Below are positions 51,306 to 59,361 of a DNA stretch of 64,000 nt, piece by piece; position 1 is the first letter of the stretch, and the number at the start of each line of letters is the position of its first letter. This DNA comes from Ktedonobacteraceae bacterium (lineage in GTDB: Bacteria > Chloroflexota > Ktedonobacteria > Ktedonobacterales > Ktedonobacteraceae), in NCBI GenBank assembly GCA_035653615.1, contig DASRBN010000015.1:186001-250000 (forward strand), in the 5' to 3' direction. The notes under the pieces were generated by a model that worked only from the letters and a program-made list of their open reading frames with translations, ran no database searches and was not told the origin of the DNA. A program made the translations under genes and the position numbers.

Positions 51306-51383
51306 ATGCAAAAGAAAAAGACCTTTAGCACAATGGAGAAAGTGCTGAAAGCATTGCTGTTCTCAATAATGATGTATATATAG
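51306..51383 (+). CDS. Possible 25-residue peptide after the HTH-GNAT gene
   Basis: ATG at 51306 has AAGGAG 8 nt upstream and gives MQKKKTFSTMEKVLKALLFS then IMMYI and a stop. A basic N-terminus and hydrophobic end suggest a membrane peptide. It could equally be the broken 5' end of a lost gene at the edge of the element. Confidence 0.25.
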   Translation: MQKKKTFSTMEKVLKALLFSIMMYI

Positions 51384-51753
51384 GTACCAACAAATCAAAT
51401 ATCTATCAGCTTGCTCTCCCGTAAGAAGGAGGACTTTTGCTTCGGGTGTGTTTTGCCATATATAGATGCGATTGCTCTGCCCGGATGAATTGCATCTACT
51501 TAGCTTGTGAAAACCTTTTAGCAATCTCTATGGGTTCCATAGACTGATTTGTAGCAAGCAATTAGTAAAGATTTGCCGGCATAATCATGCTTTAGGAGCA
51601 GTTCTAAGGCTGCTCCAGCTGATTGAAACTACCGAGACGACGAAAGAAGCAGCGATTTCTTGCTAGAGGGAGAGCTAGCTAACGCAGCAAGCAATCGCTG
51701 CTTCTCTTGAGCAAGAAAGCTTCAGCAGTCATATGGTCAAGCCGAAGCTCTCT
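51384..51753. other. Probable right edge of the integrative element, no gene seen
   Basis: A 370-bp AT-rich gap. Apart from a GGAGCAG / CTGCTCC hairpin at 51596-51620 and the hairpin at 51645 there are no coding frames. The junction of the element should lie here if the integrase-proximal end is near 46716-46820, but no direct repeat shared by the two regions was found by eye. Confidence 0.35.
51645..51705 (-). terminator. Hairpin after the EXORDIUM-like gene
   Basis: AGAAGCAGCGATT (51645-51657) pairs with AATCGCTGCTTCT (51693-51705), extended by CTTGCT/AGCAAG after one mismatch. It lies 49 bp past the minus-strand stop at 51754 and is a plausible terminator. Confidence 0.5.
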
Positions 51754-52695
51754 CTACTCTCCTTGCGAACAACCACCTTGATTGTTACTCCACATTTCTT
51801 GAATGATGTAGTAGTGGTTGTTCCAGAGCTGATTCGCCTGGTCATTGTCCATGAGGTTGCCCCACTGACCCTCGCACTCATCACCTATCTCAGGAGTTTG
51901 GTTAGGCGCATACCACGCGCCTTGACTTGAGATGTATGTGAGAGGATCGGTTGCAGCCTCAAACTGCTCATGTGCAGACCAGGATATCGCATCATCGCAT
52001 GATAGACACACGTTCGGGCTGACAAGGTTATTCTCAACTTTCAAGAGACAGTTATGAAGATACTGACTATCAGGGTACGGAATGTATCCGTAGATAATGT
52101 CATTGGACGATGCTATATAGTTGTGGTATCCGCAGCCACCTACTGAGGATTGCACACCTGGATCAGTATAGACGACGAAATAGTTGGTCCAGCCACCCGC
52201 GGACCAACCGTTCGTGGCAATAGCATGGTTAACCTCGCCTTCAATGTCTGATTGAGACAGCGTACAAGGCGGTTGACTACATGAGAAGGGATATGCTGCG
52301 GTATCCACCCATGAATCAGAGGATGCGAATGTCGCCGAGCCAGGAGTACCAGTATATCCTGGATATTGGGAAAGCAGGTTGTACAGTTGATTGCCGCCGA
52401 CATCACTATAGTACCGATCAATCAAGGAAATATAATATGGGTCGACGGTACTGGGAAAGCTTGATGGTAGCCAGTAAATGATGTAGACGCTCACTGTACC
52501 TGACATGACAGGGCCACCATGATATCTCAAACATTGGCCCGGGGGATTAGTAGAAGAACAATCCACAACAAAAGGTTCGGCATGAGTAGCATGCACTGCT
52601 GTACTTTGGGCATGGGCAGAAAGGGGGAATATAACGAAAGCGACTAACAGAACGAAGAAACTGAAAGGGAACGAAAACCAGGGGCGTTGTTTCAT
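51754..52695 (-). CDS. Secreted EXORDIUM/PHI-1-like protein with HExxE motif
   Basis: A 313-residue secreted protein with a signal peptide (WFSFPFSFFVLLVAFVIFPLSAHAQ). The mature part has YHGGPVMSGTVSVYIIYWLPSSFPSTVDPYYISLIDRYYSDVGGNQLYNLLSQY, matching the N-terminal region of the phosphate-induced/EXORDIUM family. Later SWSAHEQFEAATDPLT carries an HExxExxxDP motif like a degenerate zincin site. Many Cys residues (10 or more) suggest disulfides. In plants the family is extracellular and linked to growth; bacterial members are of unknown activity. AAAGGAG precedes the ATG. It shares the HExxExxxDP motif with the 52968 gene product. Confidence 0.75.
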   Translation of the reverse strand: MKQRPWFSFPFSFFVLLVAFVIFPLSAHAQSTAVHATHAEPFVVDCSSTNPPGQCLRYHGGPVMSGTVSVYIIYWLPSSFPSTVDPYYISLIDRYYSDVGGNQLYNLLSQYPGYTGTPGSATFASSDSWVDTAAYPFSCSQPPCTLSQSDIEGEVNHAIATNGWSAGGWTNYFVVYTDPGVQSSVGGCGYHNYIASSNDIIYGYIPYPDSQYLHNCLLKVENNLVSPNVCLSCDDAISWSAHEQFEAATDPLTYISSQGAWYAPNQTPEIGDECEGQWGNLMDNDQANQLWNNHYYIIQEMWSNNQGGCSQGE

Positions 52696-52967
52696 GAGAA
52701 TCTCCTTTGTCTTCAGACTAGGGTGCTGCGGAAATCTGCCCGCTGTTTAGCCGATTAACATTGCCTTGATAGGTCGATTTGAACGACTTAGCCATCATCT
52801 GTTTGTAATGGTTGATACAAGCTCCTTTTCTTGTAGAAAGCAAACAACCTGGCACGATTGAAGTATACTAAATAATCCCATTCTTTCCCTATAAGGAAGA
52901 TAACACAGCTAGAAGAAAAAAGCTACCCTATGGGAATTTTAAATTTTACTTGCTGCAATTATGCTTT

Positions 52968-54083
52968 TTACGGACATGTCGGCGCATAACTTTTGAATGT
53001 ACCTCTATAGGTATACCGCCCATGGATGCCTTCTGACGGCGCCTGGCGCGCAAACCAGGAGAGGAACGTAATATCCTGCGGGTGATAAACAGTGCCGCCA
53101 ACTTCCACTTCATAAGCTATACCGATCAAAGGATCACCTACCTCTAGCAAACTCTGGCATGTCCCCTGTGGATTAAAAGGTAATTTATAGGACGGTACAA
53201 CATTATTGTCAAAAGGATCGTTCATCCATTCGGCAACTTCATGGCTCAAAAAGTTGATATCCTGCATTCCTGGATATACACCGGGAGAGAGATACGAACC
53301 CCAGATAAATGTCTGGAGATTGGAATAAATCACCTGGTGAAAACCCGCCAGGCAGCAGGCGCTACCTCCCCTATCAAAGAAGGTGAAGACATTGTAGGAC
53401 AGGAAGAAAGGCAACATGTTGGGCGCGATGCCGTCCGAGCCAAGCAGTCCCTCAAGTTTGCTATTAAACCAGCCGAAATAGACTGTGCCAACTACCACGC
53501 CATTTGCGGTGACACGAACCGAGCCATCGGTAGCTGGTACATGGATAGTTACGACAGGAGCAATTGTTGGTGTAGTCAGCAGGACATGATAATCCGGGCT
53601 GGTCTTCGAGACAATTTTCCAGAACTCGGCGCGCTGCATGGCATCTCCAAACTGTGTAGTGCCGCTCGAAAAACTGGCGGGCTGGAAAAGGGGCGAATTC
53701 AGCACGTTCGTGACTTGCTGCGAACCATCAAAGGTTGTGCCGTCAGAGAAAACAATCTTCAGCGGGATGATGGTTACGGGAACCGTTGTGGTAGCGGAAC
53801 CTTGCGAGGGATCGGTACCGATCATCGTATAGGGATATGTGTTCCCATTGTAGTCGAATGATGATGTCCAGGTCGGCAGCTGCGAACCGGCTTCTTGTAC
53901 GAGAGTAATATGGCTTTGCGGTTGATAAGATACGGACCGGGCAGGAAATGGTTGCATTGGCATACCTGCCGCATGCGTACCAGAGCTGAAAAAGAAGCCG
54001 GGCACGATAGTTCCCAGCATCAGAGTTATAGCCACACAAAGTGAGGTACACATCCCCATGACAATCCTCTTCTTTGAAGTCAA
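52968..54083 (-). CDS. Secreted protein with HExxE zincin-like motif, unknown family
   Basis: A protein of about 371 residues with a signal sequence (SLCVAITLMLGTIVPGFFFSSGTHAAGM). TTG 54083 is preferred because GGAAAGG lies about 7 nt upstream; the frame stays open to 54119. The mature region has Ig- or lectin-like beta segments (TTVPVTIIPLKIVFSDGTTFDGS, TIAPVVTIHVPATDGSVRVTANGVVVGTVYFG) and a DINFLSHEVAEWMNDPF motif, HExxExxxDP, like the EXORDIUM-like neighbour. The C-terminus has Asp/Cys-rich loops. I do not recognise a named family. It may be a metallopeptidase with Glu in place of the second His. Confidence 0.6.
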   Translation of the reverse strand: MTSKKRIVMGMCTSLCVAITLMLGTIVPGFFFSSGTHAAGMPMQPFPARSVSYQPQSHITLVQEAGSQLPTWTSSFDYNGNTYPYTMIGTDPSQGSATTTVPVTIIPLKIVFSDGTTFDGSQQVTNVLNSPLFQPASFSSGTTQFGDAMQRAEFWKIVSKTSPDYHVLLTTPTIAPVVTIHVPATDGSVRVTANGVVVGTVYFGWFNSKLEGLLGSDGIAPNMLPFFLSYNVFTFFDRGGSACCLAGFHQVIYSNLQTFIWGSYLSPGVYPGMQDINFLSHEVAEWMNDPFDNNVVPSYKLPFNPQGTCQSLLEVGDPLIGIAYEVEVGGTVYHPQDITFLSWFARQAPSEGIHGRYTYRGTFKSYAPTCP

Positions 54084-54305
54084 GATGCACCTTTCCTTTC
54101 GTCGCAACTCATGGCACAATTTTAATCAAGCTGTGAAAATCATTGTATATGATCGCAATATGGAGATGCAAACAATTGAAAAACCTGATCTCAACCGATT
54201 CTTAACCAGCCCTCACTGTTCTATCGATGGGTTGATATGAGACAATCCGTTATTGGGAGCGTTTCATCCAGGACAGATCATGCATTGGAAAGTGAGAACA
54301 AGTGA

Positions 54306-55703
54306 ATGTGCTTATCTTCCAGCTATAAATCGTTACTGCTGCTGATACTGCTGTTGATTTGCAGTGTGAGCAGCGTTTCGTTCTTTCATAATGCAGGCCT
54401 CGTTCATGCTGCTAGCGCGAGCATCAAACTCAATCCCAATGCGGGACCTCCAACGACACGGATAAAAGTGAGCGGCAAGCACTTCGGCAAAAATGAGCAG
54501 GTGCTGATCACCTTTGACTCCAACCCCCTGGCAACGGCCATGACGAATAATGCCGGCTCGTTCTCACAGCATGCAACAATCCCGGCTTCAGTCCTGCCAG
54601 GAAATCATACCGTGCAGGCTACCGGTCAGTCGAGCGGACTTTCAGCTTCAGCAATCTTCCTGGTGCAGACAAACTGGTCAATGTTTGGCTTCGATACGCA
54701 GCGCACCCATTTTAACCCTTATGAGAACGTCCTCAACACCTCGAATGTATCAGGATTAACACTTGCCTGGAAGTACAAGACAGGCGCAGGTGTTGGTTCT
54801 TCTCCGGCTGTCGTCAATGGCATCGTTTATTTCGGCTCACGAGACGACAAGTTCTATGCTGTGGATGCACAGACAGGTGCTCTCAAATGGAGTTTCACCA
54901 CCGGTGATCTCATCACAGCTTCACCGGCCGTAGCCAATGGCATTGTCTATATAGGCTCGCACGACCGCAATCTCTATGCCCTCAATGCGATCACCGGCGC
55001 AAAAATATGGAGCTTCACTACCGGAGACCTTATTTTCGCTTCGCCTGTTGTGGTGAAAGGCATGGTCTACATCACTTCGCACGACGGCAATTTATATGCT
55101 ATTAATGCTACAATGGGCACACTGACATGGAGCTATGCTATTGGACCCAATATGCAAAGTTCACCGAGCGTCGCCAATGGTATCGTTTATGCCACATCAA
55201 CCGACGTTTTTGCACTCAATGCGAAGACGGGCAAATTGCTATGGCGAACGAATTTTAACGCTGCAAACGCGTCCACTGCCACAGTGTCGAATGGCATTGT
55301 CTATGCTGCAATCGGCAACAATACACTGGATGCTCTGAATGCTAAGAACGGAACGCTTCTATGGAGTTACAGCTCATCAAGCGCAATCACATCTAATATC
55401 GCCGTAGGCTACGACTTGATCTATTTTGGCGCATTTGATAGCAACTTGTACGCGCTTGATGCATCGAATGGATCATTGAAGTGGAATTACGCTACGAAAG
55501 GCTCCATCTACTCCACTCCAGCTATAGCCAACGGCGTCATTTATGTTGGTTCGCAGGACAGCAATCTCTACGCCCTCAATGCCATATCAGGAGCATTTCT
55601 ATGGAGCTACACGGCAGGAAGCGGTATATCCTCTTCACCGGCTGTAGCCAATGGCGTAGTGTACGTTGGCTCGCTTGATGACAATCTCTATTCGTTCAGC
55701 TAA
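54306..55703 (+). CDS. Secreted IPT/TIG plus PQQ-type beta-propeller protein
   Basis: A 465-residue protein with a signal peptide (LLLLILLLICSVSSVSFFHNAGLVHAA). An IPT/TIG-like Ig domain follows (SIKLNPNAGPPTTRIKVSGKHFGKNEQVLITFDS), then seven PQQ-type blades of about 40 residues (SSPAVVNGIVYFGSRDDKFYAVDAQTGALKWSF and similar, ending LDDNLYSFS). The blades are very alike (GSHDRNLYALNAITGAKIW), suggesting tandem duplication. It has no catalytic signature. The gene is divergent from the 52968 gene and convergent with the citE-like gene. Confidence 0.85.
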   Translation: MCLSSSYKSLLLLILLLICSVSSVSFFHNAGLVHAASASIKLNPNAGPPTTRIKVSGKHFGKNEQVLITFDSNPLATAMTNNAGSFSQHATIPASVLPGNHTVQATGQSSGLSASAIFLVQTNWSMFGFDTQRTHFNPYENVLNTSNVSGLTLAWKYKTGAGVGSSPAVVNGIVYFGSRDDKFYAVDAQTGALKWSFTTGDLITASPAVANGIVYIGSHDRNLYALNAITGAKIWSFTTGDLIFASPVVVKGMVYITSHDGNLYAINATMGTLTWSYAIGPNMQSSPSVANGIVYATSTDVFALNAKTGKLLWRTNFNAANASTATVSNGIVYAAIGNNTLDALNAKNGTLLWSYSSSSAITSNIAVGYDLIYFGAFDSNLYALDASNGSLKWNYATKGSIYSTPAIANGVIYVGSQDSNLYALNAISGAFLWSYTAGSGISSSPAVANGVVYVGSLDDNLYSFS

Positions 55704-55718
55704 ACATAGCAAGAGATC

Positions 55719-55771
55719 GATGCGGTAAAAAAGCGGCCAGGACAAATACCTGATCGCTTTTTTACCGCATC
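55719..55771. terminator. Bidirectional terminator between convergent genes
   Basis: GATGCGGTAAAAAAGCG (55719-55735) pairs with CGCTTTTTTACCGCATC (55755-55771), a 17-bp stem with A/T tracts inside the stem and a 19-nt loop. Confidence 0.8.
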
Positions 55772-56725
55772 TTAGACCAACCCGGCTTTCTGCGCAATCG
55801 CCAGCTTTCTCCACTCCACCCGCAGCACCGCGGCATCGATCATCTGGTCATCAATCACAATCGCGCCCAGCCCACCCTGCACATCGGCCTTCTCGTATTC
55901 CTCAGTAATATGCTTTGCCTTCGCGATCTCCTCGGCAGTTGGCGTAAAGGTCTCGTTAATGATGTCAATTTGGGCCGGGTGAATGGCCCATTTGCCGTCG
56001 AAGCCCATACGTGCCGCCATCTGGGAATCGCGCTTGCAGGCCTCGTTGTCGCGAATCGCCAGCGTCACGCCGTCAACCACCGTAATGCCTGCCGCTCGAG
56101 CCGCCGTGATGCATTTGGCCTTGGCATAGTTATAGTAGAAGAATTGTTCGCTCCCCAATTCCTGCGCGCCGATATCGCCCGCGAAATCGACCAGCCCAAA
56201 AATTAGGCCTCCCATACGCGGTGTACATTTGGCAATCTGCTCGGCGTGCAGCACCGCATCGGCAGACTCTATCAAAACTTCGAGCCGAATGCGGCCAATC
56301 TCGAAGCCCATGTTCTCTTCGATTTGCGTTAAAAAGCGATCAACGAACAGAATGTCCTCAGGTCCATAACATTTGGGAATGACGACCACGTCGATGTTGA
56401 GTCCTGCAGCCTCGATCACCTCGATCAGATCGCGATAGAAGAACCTGGTGCGAATATTATTGGGGCGAAAAGCTCGTATCTTGCCGCCGAAGTCGAGCGT
56501 ATTGAACGCCTCCACGACGGTTTTTCGTGCCTCGACCTTCTGCGACACGGCACAGGCATCCTCCAGATCGAACATAACCTGGTCGGCATTGGAAGCTGCT
56601 GCCTTTGTCATCATTTTGAGGCTATGCCCTGGCACGGTCAGTTCGGAACGCCGCACCACGAAGTCTCGCGCCATCACCATCTGCGCTTTCGGTGGAATGA
56701 TATTGCCGCTGCTCATATTCGACAC
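55772..56725 (-). CDS. HpcH/HpaI aldolase, CitE/malyl-CoA-lyase-like
   Basis: A 317-residue TIM-barrel lyase. RRSELTVPGHSLKMMTKAAASNADQVMFDLEDACAVSQKVEAR is the CitE/Mcl N-terminus with the substrate-binding Arg and the acidic pair. FRPNNIRTRFFYRDL follows, IPKCYGPEDILFVDRFL holds the strand-4 region, and RLEVLIESADAVLHAEQI contains the metal-binding Glu. Mcl-type enzymes cleave malyl-CoA, methylmalyl-CoA or citramalyl-CoA to acetyl-/propionyl-CoA and glyoxylate or pyruvate. Its operon partner is a MaoC hydratase, as in mesaconyl-CoA and methylmalyl-CoA chemistry. A GTG start at 56725 is used; ATG at 56716 is possible. Confidence 0.85.
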   Translation of the reverse strand: MSNMSSGNIIPPKAQMVMARDFVVRRSELTVPGHSLKMMTKAAASNADQVMFDLEDACAVSQKVEARKTVVEAFNTLDFGGKIRAFRPNNIRTRFFYRDLIEVIEAAGLNIDVVVIPKCYGPEDILFVDRFLTQIEENMGFEIGRIRLEVLIESADAVLHAEQIAKCTPRMGGLIFGLVDFAGDIGAQELGSEQFFYYNYAKAKCITAARAAGITVVDGVTLAIRDNEACKRDSQMAARMGFDGKWAIHPAQIDIINETFTPTAEEIAKAKHITEEYEKADVQGGLGAIVIDDQMIDAAVLRVEWRKLAIAQKAGLV

Positions 56726-56810
56726 AACCCTTTATCTCTCTTCATGATTCCTGAAAGCGTAATAGCAACGCTGCGCTCAGGGCAATCAAATCCGATCATT
56801 GTTAGCTCTC

Positions 56811-57581
56811 TCATGATTCCTCGGGAATACTTGCCACCACTTTTAGCTCTGGATGGCGATAGCTAACGTAAAAGAGTGCCGCCTGGCATTCTTGCGCCTC
56901 GGCAGGATTACTATAATGGGGTTTAGCCACAAGCTCAGGCTCTGCTTCAGCTATATTAATAGCCAGAGTGGTAGTCAGTTCCGCCTGGCACAAAGGACAT
57001 CGCCATTGTACTTGTAGTCTGACCGAGCTATCGCACTGAATCTCTTTGTGCGGTAGCTGCTCTTCTGCCTTAACTCGTTCCGCAACCGCGTACTGTTCCA
57101 GCGCACTCTTCAATCCTAAGAGAGCGTTCATCGTCGCAGCCAGTTCTGTTTCACATTCTATCCCATCATTTATGTGAATGGGATAAATCGCGTTGGCTGT
57201 GTTTATTATATGTATGTTCTCCATCGCAGTGAGGACAGAAGCATCTACATCACTCAGGTGTTCGCGTAATGTTTCCACATCGGGGGTTACCTGCGCTTCA
57301 AGGGTATTTGCTGGCTCATTTTCTGACGAAGCTGATGTTTCAGTTTCAGAAGTTGATATTTCAGTTTCGTCAGAAGGTAGCCCCAGATCCTTCTTCATCT
57401 CTGTGAGAGCATTTATCGCTTCTCTCAGCTCTTTTCTACTACTCTTACCTTCCTTCATATAAATAGGATATATGGAATTGGTGGAGATGAGCGTTTGTAG
57501 CAACTCATAGGTGGCAAGGAGATGAGTTTCTACAACTTCCAATTGTTCACGCAATTTCTCTGTATCCACGAGTTTACTCAC
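56811..57581 (-). CDS. Protein of unknown function with internal duplication and zinc-ribbon-like cysteines
   Basis: A 256-residue protein. Two similar helical halves (about 5-68 and 99-162) each contain LRE(Q/H)L, a (S/A)IYPI(Y/H) block (residues 37-40 and 132-135) and an (A/M)(I)NAL...MKKDLG / LLGLKSAL helix. An acidic Ser/Thr-rich linker joins them. The C-terminal third has CPLC (Cys195, Cys198) and a second Cys near CQAALF, resembling half of a zinc ribbon. The GTG start overlaps the MaoC stop by 8 bp, so it is coupled to it. No family is known; it is likely an accessory of the MaoC/CitE pair. Confidence 0.6.
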   Translation of the reverse strand: MSKLVDTEKLREQLEVVETHLLATYELLQTLISTNSIYPIYMKEGKSSRKELREAINALTEMKKDLGLPSDETEISTSETETSASSENEPANTLEAQVTPDVETLREHLSDVDASVLTAMENIHIINTANAIYPIHINDGIECETELAATMNALLGLKSALEQYAVAERVKAEEQLPHKEIQCDSSVRLQVQWRCPLCQAELTTTLAINIAEAEPELVAKPHYSNPAEAQECQAALFYVSYRHPELKVVASIPEES

Positions 57582-58092
57582 TTTCTAATGTTCCACGAGC
57601 TTTTGCCATCTTCTCTTCCCATGCTCGCTGGCGCGCCTCATCCAGGGCCTTCGTAGGAACCATCACGCGCCGTTTGAACGAGAGGACGGTTACACCCTGC
57701 TGATTATACGCAATCGTTTCAACCGTGACAATACCACGGTCCGGCTTAGAGTTGGAGAGCCTTTTGTCGAGCACTTTCGTCTCCGCGTAAATGGTGTCGC
57801 CATGAAACGTAGGCCCCAGGTGCCTCACATTTTCGAACTCCAGATTGGCAATCGCCTTTCCGCTAACATCAGGTACGCTCATGCCAAGTGCTATACTGAA
57901 GATGAGCGGGCCAACCACCAGGCGCTGCTTGAACTCGGTATCCTCACAGTAATTCGCGTCGATATGCAAGGGATTGTGATTCATAGTCAGCATGCTGAAC
58001 AGCGTATCATCGTATTCGGTGATGGTGCGGCCTGGCCAATGTTTGTAGACCGCACCAATTTCAAACTCTTCAAACGTTCGACCAAACTGCAT
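57574..58092 (-). CDS. MaoC-like dehydratase (mesaconyl-CoA hydratase type)
   Basis: A 172-residue hot-dog-fold enzyme from ATG 58092 with GAGGAG 7-8 nt upstream; the frame is open to 58146 but that would start at a poor codon. FGRTFEEFEIGAVYKHWPGRTITEYDDTLFSMLTMNHNPLHIDANYCE carries the NPxHxD catalytic motif of R-hydratases. LVVGPLIFSIALGMS and HLGPTFHGDTIYAETKVLDKR follow. This subfamily hydrates enoyl-CoAs such as mesaconyl-CoA. Its operon with a CitE/Mcl-like lyase points to methylmalyl-CoA or C4-C5 dicarboxyl-CoA metabolism. The reaction is inferred from context. Confidence 0.87.
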   Translation of the reverse strand: MQFGRTFEEFEIGAVYKHWPGRTITEYDDTLFSMLTMNHNPLHIDANYCEDTEFKQRLVVGPLIFSIALGMSVPDVSGKAIANLEFENVRHLGPTFHGDTIYAETKVLDKRLSNSKPDRGIVTVETIAYNQQGVTVLSFKRRVMVPTKALDEARQRAWEEKMAKARGTLESE

Positions 58093-58292
58093 GTTGCGTC
58101 TCCTCATTTCTAGATTGCAATCCGTTGACATTACCAAATATATCACTTAGAATTAAAGTAGGGGTAAACAACAATCTTTTTGCGTTGCCTATCCGGTGCC
58201 ACTATAGGTGTAAGCCATGAAAAAGCAGATGAGCTACATTGCCCGGTAGTGCTAGCTCATTCCATTCAATTCCAAAAGAAGGGGGATATTTC

Positions 58293-59288
58293 ATGAGAAT
58301 TTCTCGTTTCGCGCGTTCACTGCTCTTCTTGCTCCTGCCTTTGTTCGTAGTCACCCTCTCTACTGCTGCACCAATTGCTCAGGCAAAGGTGGGCAAGATT
58401 AAAGAGTTCCAGCTCCCATTCAGCAAAAAGTGGGGGAGTAACAGGCCATATATTATTGTAACCGGCCCCGATGGGAATCTGTGGTTTACGGACTTCTACA
58501 CCGACAAAATCGGACGGATGACCCCTACCGGCCAATACAAGGCATTCAATATTCCCACGAAAAAGAGCGAACCTTACGGCATTGCAGTCGGTTCCGACGA
58601 CAATCTCTGGTTTACCGAACAGGTCGGAAGTAAGATAGGTCGCATCACGCTCCAGGGCAAAATCACTGAGTACCCAACTCCTACTGCGAACAGCGGTCCT
58701 CTTAATATTACTCCTGGTCCCGATGGTAACCTCTGGTTCACAGAGAACTACACCAATAAGATTGGACGCATCACCACCAGCGGCTCCATCACTGAGTTTA
58801 CCGTTCCGACTCCCAATAGCGGGCCTTTCAGCATCAGAACCGGTCCCGATGGCAACCTCTGGTTTACCGAGTCCAGCGCCAATAAGATCGGACGCATCAC
58901 CCTCAGTGGTTCAATCACCGAGTTTGCAGTTCCAACTCCTGGCAGCTTGCTTCGTTTCATCACAACCGGCCCCGACGGCAATCTCTGGTTTACCGAGTAC
59001 TTCGCGAATAAAGTTGGTCGCATGACTCCAACGGGTACATTCACCGAGTTCCCAATTCCAACAACGAATAGTGGACCTTTCGATATCACCGCTGGCCCCG
59101 ATGGCAATCTGTGGTTCCTGGAGTCAATGGGAGACAATGTTGCTCGCATCACTACCAGCGGGTCTATCACCGAGTTCCCTGTTCCAACTCCAAAGAGTGT
59201 ACCATTCGGCATTACAAATGGGCCTGGTGGCAATCTGTGGTTCGCCGAGGATCGCGGGAATAAAATCGCCTATATCACTCCCCAATAA
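58293..59288 (+). CDS. Secreted virginiamycin B lyase-like (NHL/Vgb) beta-propeller
   Basis: A 331-residue secreted protein from ATG 58293 (AAGGGGG upstream), with a signal peptide (FARSLLFLLLPLFVVTLSTAAPIAQA). About seven Vgb-type blades of roughly 42 residues repeat GPDGNLWFTE and NKIGRIT plus SGSITEF. Virginiamycin B lyase linearises streptogramin B antibiotics, but its catalytic His/Glu residues cannot be placed confidently here. Most such bacterial proteins are unassigned surface propellers. The gene is directly upstream of a tandem paralogue at 59362 and shares the GGGGGAT leader. Confidence 0.8.
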   Translation: MRISRFARSLLFLLLPLFVVTLSTAAPIAQAKVGKIKEFQLPFSKKWGSNRPYIIVTGPDGNLWFTDFYTDKIGRMTPTGQYKAFNIPTKKSEPYGIAVGSDDNLWFTEQVGSKIGRITLQGKITEYPTPTANSGPLNITPGPDGNLWFTENYTNKIGRITTSGSITEFTVPTPNSGPFSIRTGPDGNLWFTESSANKIGRITLSGSITEFAVPTPGSLLRFITTGPDGNLWFTEYFANKVGRMTPTGTFTEFPIPTTNSGPFDITAGPDGNLWFLESMGDNVARITTSGSITEFPVPTPKSVPFGITNGPGGNLWFAEDRGNKIAYITPQ

Positions 59289-59361
59289 GGGAAGTTTGAT
59301 ATATACCGGTCGTCATACGTTACTTGTTGTATTTTCCAGTCAAGTAAAAGGGGGATTTACC

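Noticed and set aside
46716-51753. att direct repeats bounding the integrative element
   Set aside because: No convincing direct repeat shared by 46716-46820 and 51290-51753 was found by eye. A comparative alignment would settle it.
59071-59361. Extended N-terminus for the second Vgb-like protein
   Set aside because: It runs through the previous gene in another frame. The ATG at 59362 has a ribosome site and a signal peptide.
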